DNA of 64,000 nucleotides, from the NCBI RefSeq assembly GCF_000687475.1, contig NC_057322.1, positions 992,001 through 1,056,000 of the forward strand, given 5' to 3'. This document shows, piece by piece, positions 1-10,028 of the stretch. The stretch comes from Ustilaginoidea virens (taxonomy: Eukaryota > Ascomycota > Sordariomycetes > Hypocreales > Clavicipitaceae). Under the pieces are notes generated by a model. It did not search any database. It saw nothing but the letters and a program-made list of their open reading frames with translations, and was not told the DNA's origin. Every line of letters begins with the position of its first letter. Position 1 is the first letter of the stretch. Position numbers and translations under genes: made by a program.

Positions 1-1061
1 ATCGGCAGTGATCCGGTCGTGTTCTTCTGCGGTCAAATATACGTAATTCGACCGCAGACAGCCCAAGACTGTCTCCACCTTTCGCATGGCCTCATCCGGA
101 GCGCGATGTTGAATGAGGACCAAGGGTTGGTTGTGTGTATCGACACCCGGACCATGAAGCGAGTGGCATGAGATAATGTGCACGTCGGGGGGAAGGTGAT
201 TTTCGAAAGCTTGAATTTCGGGCCATTTACAAGACGTTTGACCACCAACAATGGAGCCCATTTTCGTTGCTGCAGGGAGCGAGGCACATGTCAGATGGTT
301 CCAAGGTGAAAATACAACATGGGTGATGGGCAGAATCAATGGAGATGCATACAAGGTCCAAATTGGGCAATTACACGATCGATTATGGCAGCTTCGACGC
401 TGTATATGATGTAGTCGCTGGCTCGCGAAACATAATGGCCGTTTCGGCATATCTCTATGTTACTCTGGAGCCGGCTTCAGTATGTCTCTGGCGCAGGAAG
501 CGATTTGACAAACCAGGCTGGTATCGTACTTTTCCAGCATATTGTACTTTGAGGCTATCATATCTATCTTCTCTATCGCAAGCCAAGATCCTGTCGGCAG
601 CCACTGCATGTCAACGTTCTAGCAATCTACTTATTCATTGGTTAGCGTTCGTCTGTACCGACACCACTGTGAATACACACGGGGACAAAGACGAATTCTT
701 ATAAGAGAGCTTCTTCAGACAAATGTTTGTTAAGGTAGCAAGCGTTTACATCAGTGAGAGCACGAGGCTAAGCCCAAGGACCGGAACGGGCCAAGAGCGT
801 CCTCGAACAATGCTCGAGCCAAATGCGCTCTAGTCATCATTGAAGCGGATGCGGTATGGATCGCCAAAACAGAGAGAGAGAGAGAAAAACGGCTGCCAAC
901 TTACCAAATTGCATATTCACATCACTCCTGTCCAATATTTTGACTAATGAGCCAGCGTAATGGATCAAACGCACTTACCTCCATCCTGCTGCAGATAACC
1001 TGTCAGCATACATCTTCCCCATGTCGCCCATGCCAATCAGGCCAACAACAAAATTTTTCAT
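1..1061 (-). CDS. TYR1: Prephenate dehydrogenase (NADP+), 3' part beyond the window
   Basis: Converts prephenate to 4-hydroxyphenylpyruvate in cytosolic tyrosine synthesis. Four exons can be joined in frame: 1061-979, 590-530, 464-353 and 269-1, all with GT donors and AG acceptors; the gene runs off the left edge. The N terminus has a Rossmann nucleotide-binding turn (VVGLIGMGDMGKMYA, about residues 4-18), then CDRED, NGHYVSRASDYIIYSVEA, SIVGGQTSCK, CHSLHGPGVD and the EEHDRITAD segment, all closely matching what I remember of yeast Tyr1 in order and spacing. The start at 1061 puts the Rossmann fold right at the N terminus. The first intron (978-591, 388 nt) is long for this genome. It is divergent from the KTI13-like gene, with 383 bp between start codons. 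Family call is firm; exact splice sites are inferred. Confidence 0.9.
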
Positions 1062-1444
1062 ACCGCAAGGCGGTGATGCCGATGCGGAGGTCATTGGGTC
1101 TATTGCTCCTTATGAAGTCTGAAAAGGGAGGCTCAATTGCATCCTCAGCCAATTTGCGACTGTCTTTTTCTCGACCTAGAGCGCGACGGGGAATGTATTG
1201 GTAAGCTGTTGTTTCTTCGTTGGCGAAGTTCAAACAGATCATGACAGCAGTGAGGGAAAAAATTTCCAATTTAAATCTAACCAAATATAGTGTGGGTCGC
1301 TAGTCGGCGTTATGTAATCATTTGAAAGCTCAATCTCCACCGCCGCGTTATTCGTGAACTACCAAAAAAAACCACCAATAAAAACGCAAGGATGTTCCCA
1401 AGAGCAGACTGCAATTATCACATTAATTACTCGGTGTATCCAAT

Positions 1445-2539
1445 ATGCAAGCGGTATTTGCAAACGGGTCAAACGGTTCGGGACAGCTGGGAATTGGTCA
1501 TTCAGAGGATGTTTCCACTCCCAAGCCAATTCTCTTCCATCCAGAGCCTCCAGCTTCTGAAGTAGTCAAGATAGCAGCTGGTGGCAACCATACTCTTATT
1601 TTGACCGCATCCGGAGAGTTATATGGGAGCGGTAGCTGGTCAACTGGCGCTTGTGGCATTCCTCAAGATTCGGTGGACGTACCAGCGTTTCATCCCATCC
1701 ATCTCGTCCGTGAGGGAAGCAGCCTCGAAATCGGCCGAATCGTTCTAATCGCAGCGACGTGGACTGCTTCATTCATCGTTTCGAAGGACTCTACAGGGAA
1801 ACGGACCAGAGTGTTCAGTTTCGGAACAGGCTTAAAAGGGGAGCTTGGCTCTGGCGAACTGATTATCCGCTCATCGGCGGTTAATTTGCTTCCAAACTTT
1901 CCGCCAAAAGGTACGGAAATAGTCGACCTATCGGCTTGTATGGGACATGTTATTGCTGTCCTTGACAACGGCATTGCCTACGGCTGGGGAAATTGTCGCA
2001 AATCTCAAGCTGGAGAGCCTCCTGGCATTATACATGAACCTCGAAAGATAGATGACGTTGGTTTCAAGGTACACCGCGCAGTTTGCACAAAGGAAGCAAC
2101 ATGTCTTCTCGGCACACCTGAAAGTGGACATATACATGTATTGGGATCTGATAAATGGGGAATCATGTCCAGCTCTCCAAAGAAGCTGTTACCTTGGAAA
2201 GATGTAGGGGCGGGCTGGGGAGCCGTTTATGTATTGGGGCAAGATGGGACCTTACATGGTTGGGGTAGGAATGATCATGGCCAACTTCCTCCGGCGAGTC
2301 TCCCTCCAGTTAAGCAAATCGCGATTGGCAGCGAACACGCTGTTGTTCTAACCGAAGACGGTGACGTTTTCTCATGGGGTTGGGGCGAACACGGCAACTG
2401 TGGACCTGATGTTGGGAACAACGATGTCAAAGGCAGATGGAATGTGATCGCATCGTCCAAGTTCATCCCTAGAGGTTCACAGATTGCCAAGATTGGTGCT
2501 GGTTGCGCGACCAGTTGGGTATGTGTCGAGCGTGAGTGA
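1445..2539 (+). CDS. KTI13: RCC1-repeat protein, Kti13/Ats1 homolog
   Basis: Single-exon gene of 364 residues. RCC1-like beta-propeller blades are visible as repeated G-x-N/W-x-x-G-QLG units: FANGSNGSGQLGIGH at the N terminus, GNHTLILTASGELYGSG, GWGRNDHGQLPP, and the strongly conserved C-terminal block FSWGWGEHGNCGP followed by GAGCATSWVCVE. This block and the overall length (yeast Ats1 about 333 residues) separate it from generic RCC1 exchange factors. Yeast Kti13/Ats1 pairs with the zinc protein Kti11/Dph3 and supports Elongator-dependent tRNA wobble-uridine modification and diphthamide synthesis; that role is carried over by homology only. No upstream exon is needed. Its 3' end converges on RAD9. 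Confidence 0.87.
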   Translation: MQAVFANGSNGSGQLGIGHSEDVSTPKPILFHPEPPASEVVKIAAGGNHTLILTASGELYGSGSWSTGACGIPQDSVDVPAFHPIHLVREGSSLEIGRIVLIAATWTASFIVSKDSTGKRTRVFSFGTGLKGELGSGELIIRSSAVNLLPNFPPKGTEIVDLSACMGHVIAVLDNGIAYGWGNCRKSQAGEPPGIIHEPRKIDDVGFKVHRAVCTKEATCLLGTPESGHIHVLGSDKWGIMSSSPKKLLPWKDVGAGWGAVYVLGQDGTLHGWGRNDHGQLPPASLPPVKQIAIGSEHAVVLTEDGDVFSWGWGEHGNCGPDVGNNDVKGRWNVIASSKFIPRGSQIAKIGAGCATSWVCVERE

Positions 2540-2609
2540 TACATTTAATTTCAGTGACGGTTTAGGAAGTCATCGTGTGGGATTCCCCAAGCTGTCCTGA
2601 TTTGCGGCT

Positions 2610-4313
2610 TTAGTCAGGAAATAACGCAAGATTCTTAACTTGAGAAAGTTTCTGTGTCGGCTCCAGGTACGTTGACTCGGCGGCTTGTGTTTCTGCCTGT
2701 GCATTGGATTCTACTTCACGGTGTTCGAGGCTCGCGGCATTTTCCTCGTCGGCAGGAGTCATTTGCATCGCAGATTTGTTCTATAGAAGTTAGCCCTTTG
2801 ACGAACCACGAGAGATGACCACTTCATCATACCGGGTCTGCACTATGATCCCACTCTAATCTGACGTCGTCTTCGACATCTTCGTCCTCATCTCTGACAG
2901 GTTCCCACCCTGCATCGTCTACGAATAGACTCTCGGATCGTATAGTAGGCGGTGGTGGTTTCTGGGATGGTCGCAAGTCGAATGCTCCTATTCTTGAAAC
3001 ACTGGCTCTAGCGGTGCCGAGATGCGGTGCCGGGACTGATATAGCTGATTTTTGGGGTGCAACTGCAAGTTCAGGTGGCTGACCAGTTTGTGCGTGCCTA
3101 GCCGCTTCAAATGGCGTGACGCTCGTTTTACGAGATGTCGCTTCCAAGCGTGGGCCTGCACTATTTCCGGTTCCCTTACGAATTTTCCTGATTTTTTGGT
3201 CAGGGTTACTTCCTCGTTCCCCGACAGTCATGATTGTGAATTCGCAGAAGAGTGCATCTCCAGAATAAGTGAGCTGAATGGGTTTTGCGGGAAGAGAGTA
3301 TCGAGCAGAGATGGCGTTTCCTGTAATCCCAGCATGCTGAATAATTGCACGAAAGTCTTTGACGGAGATGACGATGTGCAGCTTGTCCTCAACGTCAATG
3401 TCATCAAACTCGTCAGCTTCAATAGCTATAGATGTTTGTAATGGCTTTTTGAGTACTGCTTCATGTGATTTTAGTATTGACCCGGTATTTGATGTAGTAA
3501 TGTCATCTTACCTTCTTCGCTGACTGTCTTCTCACTAAAACAAGTAAAGTTGACGTGGTCTCCATCGGTGTTGATATCAAGATACTCAATTCCTGGTCCA
3601 AAATGGTCCATGAGCTGACGAAGAGTCCTCGATGATATTGTCCAATGATGTGGTGAATCCTGTCTATTAAATTTTGCATGAACGGGGGCAAGAATTTGAA
3701 AAGGCAAGTGATGGGTTGATGTAAGCCCGTTGCGGAAAACGATACGAGCGACGAAGCGGCTCTTGATGCCTTCTCCATCATCGATGATAACATCACATCT
3801 GTCAATGAGGGTTTGCTTTTCCGTATCCCGTTGACTATCTGAGACCGAACGGCTGCGGAAAAGAGAAACCAGAGCCTATATGATATCCTTAGCAATGCAA
3901 AACTAAATTATCTTGCAGGGGTGGCTCGTCTCGCTGGCTCAACGAGTTGCCAAGGAAGCAAGAAGAAATATGGATTGCTGAATGGGAAACGAACTCTAAT
4001 GTACAGAGTACAATAAAACTTATCCCGGAATTGTCCGGCTGGTCGGAATTGGTATTTGGAGAAGAACCTGCTTGTAGTGAATTTGAAGCTGGCGTAGGCG
4101 GATTTGGAGTTGTTTAACGTTGTAAGAACAAACTGGACGAGGTTGCAATCTTAGCAACAAAGAAGATCTAAATCATAGCTCAGCTGAGGGAATAATTACC
4201 GCATCTCTTCTTGCTTCTAACGAAACATCGTCGCTGAACTTATTGAGGCATATCAATGTATCTCGAAAGGCAGAAACGCCTTCATCACTCAAGGTGAATG
4301 ACAGAATAGGCAT
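2610..4313 (-). CDS. RAD9: DNA damage checkpoint clamp subunit Rad9
   Basis: Member of the 9-1-1 sliding clamp loaded at damaged DNA to activate ATR/Mec1-type kinase signalling. Proposed exons: 4313-4200, 4132-4005, 3852-3512, 3458-2833 and 2780-2610, giving about 459 residues. Readable blocks are MPILSFTLSDEGVSAFRDT at the N terminus, NNSKSAYASFKF, PVHAKFN, SSRTLRQLMDHFGPGIEYLD, NFTCFSEK, KKPLQTSIAIEADEFDD and EDKLHIVISVKDFRAI, the usual order of the Rad9 PCNA-like fold. After about residue 290 comes a charged, low-complexity tail. The last small exon ends in EPTQKLSQVKNLALF, resembling the conserved end of fungal Rad9 tails. The junction between exons 2 and 3 is unsettled: the segment that homologs carry there (an ALLSVF-like stretch) may lie in a missed mini-exon around 3900. 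Confidence 0.85.
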
Positions 4314-4505
4314 GATCCCATCGGCAAAGGAACGCCGGGTCTGATTTTGCAATATAATTGTAACAGTCTAAGTGGGGTTTTTTTTTTTTTGTTTCTTGAT
4401 ACAGAATAGCTTTATTCTGAATAGCGTTCACTTCAATTCTAACTTAGGTAGACGTCAAAATGTTATAGACAGTGAACGACGTTCCGTGGGTTTAGTTCGG
4501 TAAGT

Positions 4506-4748
4506 CTAAACAGCTTTGGCCGTGGGTGTCTTGGGCGCCGCAGCTTGTAGCACTTATACTTGAGTACTCTGGTTAGATGCATACAATAAATGCCTAAGCC
4601 TGTATGCTGTATCAACATGGAAACCTTAGGTACCTACCTACCTTTCAGCAGCTCTAGTTCGTCGACAGTTAGAATATCGCCCTGAAGAGGTCGCGTTATC
4701 AAATTTCGATTTCACTCTACGATGGCAGCTCTTCTGGCGTTTTCCCAG
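4506..4748 (-). CDS. Possible 3' exons of an unrecognised small gene
   Basis: Three short stretches on the minus strand splice into one open frame: 4748-4721, 4681-4642 and 4543-4506, ending at a TAG stop. Joined they read SWENARRAAI|GDILTVDELELLK|AAAPKTPTAKAV, a composition that looks coded, and each joint has GT and AG. No start codon or upstream exon was found and I do not recognise the family. The surrounding DNA has poly-T runs and stops in all frames. This may be the end of a multi-exon gene reaching toward 5100, or chance. Confidence 0.25.
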
Positions 4749-6060
4749 CTAGTACCGGGTGTTCGTCAAGAGAAGACTTCACTGTCCACTATTCAACGAT
4801 TCTTCTTTATTTTTCTTCTTCTTTCATCCCGCTAAGGGCTCGAGAATAAACTCGGACTCAATTAGTTTTATCGTCACAGATTTGCCGTTTGGCATGATTG
4901 ACTTGAAGAATCCAGGTTTTTTTTTTTTTTTCGAACTATAGCTAAACCAATTGCTGTGATTGCCGATGCAGAAACTATTCCTCATACAATAGGCACAAAT
5001 TGATTGCAACCGGCAGAGAAAATAACGCAGATGATGCGCGACATCTGGATGTAGTACATAGAGCCACGGATGTGTGCCTCGACTTTGAACAAAGACCCTT
5101 CGCGTTGATATTTTCGATCGAGCCATGACGTTAAAAGCTGTCCTCTTTACCCAACATCATTTGCGGCCAGCATGAGGTAGCGCCAGAGATATTGTCAGTG
5201 TGCTTACATTTGCCCTGTTTTTATTGTAGCTTCTCGAAGGCCTAGGTGAACAATGAGCGGCTGGCTTTAGGCGCACTGTTAAAATGTTTTCTACCTCTCG
5301 CAAGACCTTATGTCCGTCCTATTGATCCTTTCTTCCGTATACCTCGTGGAGACCGGGAACTGTATACCGTTTGCAATACAGTTCCCTCTTGAGGCGTCAA
5401 CTCCCCAAGCTTTGATACATGAGTTATCTAGTAGTTTGGGAGACCTGAAACATGAAGCACTTTTTCCTATCCAGATAGTTGCAAGTGAAGAAGCCATGAT
5501 GAGCTTTCAAGTACCCTCTTTCATGACTACAAACTTTCGCAGAGTTGTGGATTTAGGAATATGTCACACACACCCCATTCAAGAAAATATTATTCCAAAT
5601 TGGCTCATTAAATAGTCAGAAAGTGGAATTCATAGATAATGCCACGAGAAATAAACTGAGGTACGCAACAAGAGACCCTAGAGTGCTTTCCCACAGCGCG
5701 TAGCTGCGAAAGTAGACAGCAAAGTACGAATTCCTATAAACAACCGAAACGCCATAAGTACCCTTCCAAAAGTATGTCTCAAGAATCGTGAACAAAAAAT
5801 AGAAATCTTCACCGCAGGAAATACCGGATCAGAACCAGGTTGATCCTCCTGTTCCACGGAAACATGTTGTTCATTCGACATCGAATACCATGCATCCAGG
5901 CTGAAGTATCCATAATAACTGGCGCCAGTGGTAGGCTGCATCATGAAACACGAGCACACGCCCAGGTAGCTTCCTAAACAACGCCCCTGGCAGACCTTTA
6001 CAGATGCTGAGAGCAATCCGCCATGCAGATCGCAGCTCAGCGAGCGCTCTGGTCGTCATC
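4749..6060. other. Intergenic, no convincing gene
   Basis: Between the possible exons at 4506-4748 and the FAR1-type gene. It holds a poly-T run near 4918-4932 and scattered short open frames without splice support. One plus-strand frame at 5310-5615 (101 codons, hydrophobic start) is not supported by anything else. Confidence 0.5.
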
Positions 6061-6690
6061 CTACATGACCGTAGAGGCTAGTAAGCGAGACTCAACATCA
6101 TCCATACCGATACCATCCATACGTGGTCCTTCCATATTCTGCAGCCTTGATTCGATTGTTTGAAATCTTGGTTCGTAGCCTCCAGCTCGAGCCTCCACAT
6201 TTTCCATACGTTTTTCGATATTATCTAGCCGCTGCTCAATACGCATAAATCCTTGCGCCATGTCATGACTCAACCGATCCAGCTTGTTTGTAAATGATCG
6301 GATGGTCGTGGCAAGGGGTGCGTTTTCTTGCCCGGGGGTTCCAGAGGGCACGCGAGGTTCATGGTTATGACGAGGTTCCTGTAGAGCAAACCTCCACTGA
6401 TTTCCAAGCTGCACCTCGCATACAGCTTTCGCGCGGAAAGGGCAGTCGATTTTGCGAGTGGACGGGTTGCGCTTCTTCGCTGTGCTGTTGTATTTGACGC
6501 CTCCTCGATCGCAAACCAGATCATAGCGTGTAGGTTTTCCGTCACGATAATTTGACGCACGAAGTTTGACGATTCCGTAGCCCTGGTCCTTTGCGACACG
6601 TTGTACTGATGCCATAAGATCATCAAATGATCGAAATATACCTTCTGGCGGCGGAAGGAGAGCTGGCGGCGGAGTATTTGGCATTGTCAT
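6061..6690 (-). CDS. Solitary FAR1-type DNA-binding domain protein with coiled-coil tail
   Basis: An intronless frame of 209 residues from the ATG at 6690 (MTMPNTPPPALLPPPEG); an in-frame ATG at 6684 is also possible, and the frame stays open further upstream without conserved content. Residues about 20-125 show the FAR1/WRKY-GCM pattern: FDDLMASVQRVAKDQGYG, a region ending YDLVCDRGG, then a basic stretch, KIDCPFRAKA, a W about 15 residues later and HNHEP, so C-C-H-H ligands are all present. In plants FAR1 proteins derive from MULE transposases; in fungi this domain often stands alone. The C-terminal half (about 140-205) is heptad-like (FMRIEQRLDNIEKRMENVEA), a likely dimerisation coiled coil. 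No transposase catalytic part is present. A transcription-factor role is inference. Confidence 0.75.
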   Translation of the reverse strand: MTMPNTPPPALLPPPEGIFRSFDDLMASVQRVAKDQGYGIVKLRASNYRDGKPTRYDLVCDRGGVKYNSTAKKRNPSTRKIDCPFRAKAVCEVQLGNQWRFALQEPRHNHEPRVPSGTPGQENAPLATTIRSFTNKLDRLSHDMAQGFMRIEQRLDNIEKRMENVEARAGGYEPRFQTIESRLQNMEGPRMDGIGMDDVESRLLASTVM

Positions 6691-7477
6691 GGATTGGGCC
6701 ACGGTGGCGCGACTTATCGAGGCGAGGGTAACGCGTTGTTTAACCTGTGCAAAGGCAAGGCCGCAGAGAGTGTAGCTAGCCCGTTGGGTCAGGGAATCGA
6801 AAACGAAATATATATCAGGAGATTTGGCTCGTCTTCTCGTATGACAGACACTTGTTACTGTGATGACTTTCGTTCGCGCAAGCAAGGCTGTAAGAAACTT
6901 TAATCCGCACTGTTAACAAGCTTGGAGGTTATTGAGGTAAGTGGGTGGTAATTCATGGCTGACCAAGGTGGAGCAAGCGATAAAGTCACGTTGTATGTGA
7001 CTGGTGTCTTGTGCTGAAAGGATCCCCACTGAGGGGCATAGAGTGGGTAAGGCATTACATAGGGTCAACTCGGTACGAAACAAGGGGTCAAAAGACTGAT
7101 TGTCGGTCCTTGCCCGAGGACGGCACTGTATTAGCATTCTTCCTATGTGCATAAGCCAGGCTTTTAACGTCCGCTGCTGCTTTTGCTTCTCTAAAGTCTC
7201 AATTGGACTGGTCAGGAACTGGATTTTTCTAAGATTTCGATATCTCTGCGAGAGGCGCACAGGTGGTGTTACATACCTGTAGTACGGAGTAAACCTAAAT
7301 GTAACCTCCGCCACCGGGGCCCATCACTTGTCAACACATCAATCATTCGCCCACTTATTGAAGCTCATAACATCTCAAAGTTCGGCTTCTACTACCTCCC
7401 TTGTTAGGAATATTTCAGCGAACTCAGCCACTAATACGAGGCGACGTATTTTGTGCTCTTCTCAGTGTTAGAACGTC
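6691..7477. other. Intergenic between divergent genes
   Basis: A 787-bp divergent promoter region between the FAR1-type gene and the small gene at 7478. It carries one copy of the dispersed motif GTACGGAGT (7282-7290). No gene is supported. Confidence 0.5.
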
Positions 7478-7989
7478 ATGAACGCTCAGTCAACGAAAGG
7501 CGGTGTTATTGATACAGACGTGCAAGTCATGGATGAGGCTCAGTTAGAACAGGCTATGAAGCGCCTCAAGCTTTTGCACATCAAGGTATGGCGCATCCCA
7601 CACCAAAGGATGTTTCAACAACTCTGAATACGCTGCAAAGGTAGTGCTGACCCGGTTGCGCTAGGCGCGACTCCTACGAGACACTATTCCGAGAATGCTT
7701 GACCCTTTGGTACAAAAACATGCATCGCGTGAGTCTTTGAGTTGGCTGAATTAAGAAGATACGGGTATGCTAACTGATGCCTTTCGCAGCCGATGCACTA
7801 TTCAACGCTTTTGTCAAAGCAGTCAACGATGCTCGATTGGATGTTAAAGAATTCGTAGATTTGATGAGGGATGACACAAGCCAGCAAATATTTGCCTATG
7901 TAGAGAAAAGTCGGAACGAAAATCCCCTAGGTATAAAGCCATGGAGGCACCGAGATCACCCAGATTGGTTCAAAATGGATAAGGACTAA
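7478..7989 (+). CDS. Small conserved protein of unknown function
   Basis: Three exons, 7478-7585, 7665-7728 and 7790-7989, give 123 residues. Joints are HIK|ARLL and KHAS(P)DALF, with a textbook second intron: GTGAGT donor, GCTAACTGA branch site and CGCAG acceptor. The protein is mostly helical and charged: an N-terminal helix (EAQLEQAMKRLKLLHIKARL), PRMLDPLVQKH, AFVKAVNDARLDVKEFVDLM, then a C-terminal block NPLGIKPWRHRDHPDWFKMD whose PW/DHPDWF residues look conserved. Size and pattern would suit a small subunit of a nuclear complex (a Mediator-like subunit is one idea), but I cannot name it. There is no signal peptide or membrane segment. Confidence 0.75.
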
Positions 7990-8622
7990 CAGCTGGTACT
8001 GTAAAATATATTATTTATCGAGGCGTCGAGCGCGTTGGGATTGTCATATCATCCAAGTTAGGAGCTTCAAGCTCTTCATTACAGAGATCATATTTTGCTT
8101 CTTCAACAAGTTCTACGACGCAGTGGTACAACGCCTGGCCCTTGACTTTTGATAATAATATATCGTTCTACAGAGATGCCATTGTGATGTACATGATCGT
8201 TTTCAGTCATCAATGACTTACACGAAACCCACGGATGCAAACCAGAAATCTGAAGACAACCTGCGACTTTTGTCAAACGCCCACAGCATGGCGTGACTAG
8301 ATACAACAAGTGATAATTTTGTGTAGTTTCGAGCCATTATCATAACAAGCATCAGGGACTTTCACTTCTGCAATATGAAACTTGGGCACTTCAGAAAAGG
8401 GTAGACAGGCCCACCTACCTTAGGTACCCAAGGTTGAATGAGGTGGCCAAGAAGAGATAGGTCACGTGGATCATATGGGTCCTTCGCACCGAATGTATCC
8501 CTCTGATTCGTCAACTTAGCGGGCACAAATCGTTCTCCTCACCCACACACATTTTGTCCAAATCTCGAAATTCGTTTCTCTGGCGGAATTTTCACTGCAA
8601 ACTCCCAGCACAACCAGCAACA
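7990..8622. other. Intergenic, upstream of eL34
   Basis: Contains the 3' flank of the small gene and the promoter of RPL34. A TTAGGTACC-type motif lies near 8419-8430 and a palindromic CACGTG at 8463-8468. No gene is supported. Confidence 0.5.
8463..8468. promoter_or_regulatory. CACGTG E-box upstream of RPL34
   Basis: A CACGTG palindrome 155 bp upstream of the eL34 start codon. This is the core site of bHLH regulators (Cbf1-type in yeast), and such factors bind ribosomal-protein promoters in several fungi. Binding here is inferred from position only. Confidence 0.35.
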
Positions 8623-9326
8623 ATGGCGACCCAACGAGTCACTTACCGCCGTCGCAATCCGTGAGTTTGGACTCGCCCCGAAATATACAATTTAATTTCA
8701 TCTTCTCGCGTCAGGGTACTCATGCTGCTCTCTCGAACGCATAGCTAATCCTTTTCCAGCTACAACACTCGATCCAACCGGACTCGAGTCATCAAGACCC
8801 CCGGCGGCGAGCTTCGACTGCTTCACATTAAGAAGCGCGGTACTGTACCTAAGTGCGGCGACTGCGGTTCCAAGCTGATTGGTGTAAGTGTTCTACGCTA
8901 CCAATTCGAATTCCGCAAGTTGCATCGTGAACCTCGACAGAGCTACGCGGCATACGTCAATCACAAGTTGGACAGTGGCGGGCCATTTAAGCTCAATTTG
9001 GGATGTAAAGAGGCGGCACTTGTATATAAGACGCTCTCGGATGCGGATGCATACTCGTCACGACTCTCAACTTCTACTATCTTCACCTAAAGAGGTTCTC
9101 GACTAGATACATTTGGCTGACCGAAGTATCACTTCAGATCCCTGCTCTCCGACCCCGAGAATACTCGCAGATCTCCAAGCCCAAGAAGACAGTTCAACGT
9201 GCCTATGGGGGCTCGAGATGCGGCGGATGCGTTCGCGATCGGATCGTGCGAGCTTTTTTGATCGAAGAACAGAAGATTGTTAAAAAGGTTCTCAAGGAGC
9301 AAGAGCAAAGCCAGAAGAAGAAATAG
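8623..9326 (+). CDS. RPL34: 60S ribosomal protein eL34
   Basis: Cytosolic large-subunit protein. Exons 8623-8660, 8760-8883 and 9138-9326 encode 116 residues, the usual length. Sequence blocks [88 protein letters not shown] and a lysine-rich end fit eL34; the four cysteines (CGDC and CGGC) form the zinc-binding pair of the family. Intron 1 (99 nt) interrupts codon 13; intron 2 is 254 nt. A 5'-proximal intron is typical of fungal ribosomal protein genes. Confidence 0.96.
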
Positions 9327-10028
9327 TTGATGGTTCTGGCCATGGAATTGCTTTACTGCGTTGTGCAAGAACTTTTTTGAAGGGAATGGCTCATTGCTTT
9401 GGTGTTCAATAGGGCTTAAAGGAAACTGCATGATACATGGAGGGCTGAGCCCGGAAAAGTTGGGTCCCATGCCGTCATTACGACTGCACCTCCTCCTTGG
9501 TGCTTGAACGATAAATGTCAAGTAAACAATCACTTGGTGTATCACTGCATCACGTTTGCAACGGCTTCTCTTCATTTCCGTATCAATCGTGCAACCCATA
9601 TGTTCTCCTGTCTGTGGCATGGACTCGTCATTTCTGCATGCCACTAATTATTGTATGGTATGGGAGAAGGTGCTGGATCGTGTGCATTCATAGCTGCGAA
9701 ACTTGTCACCAATTGCTCCATAAGAATAAATTACGTCTTCTCACTGAAATACGCCTTGTCACTATGAAGTGTATTCTGTTTATTTTTGTTGCTGCCAGCT
9801 CTTTCGAGGTGGGTGGGGATGATTTGATTGAAGTCTTTCGGGCTTTGCTCTTCGGAGAATGATAGACTTGCAACTTGCCACTTCAGTGACGAAAAACCAA
9901 AACGCATCGAAGAACCTTATCGGGCACAAGATTAGTTTCTCAATCCTTGCGGAAAGTAAATTGACGATTTGAGAGGGGGTTTTTGAGCGCAAGTCACCAT
10001 TCTTCTACATCTAACCTCTCCAAACAAT
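9327..10028. other. Intergenic, no gene seen
   Basis: Spacer between RPL34 and the complex I assembly factor, both on the plus strand. Short overlapping open frames on both strands have no splice support or recognisable content. Confidence 0.5.

Noticed and set aside
5310..5615. 101-codon plus-strand frame with a hydrophobic start, possible small secreted protein
   Set aside because: Only two to three Cys, no recognisable cleavage pattern, no intron signals, and the flanks are non-coding. Length is within chance for this base composition.
8884..9137. Open frame and possible snoRNA in RPL34 intron 2
   Set aside because: The frame is purely intronic, and I found no box C/D or H/ACA elements in the right order.
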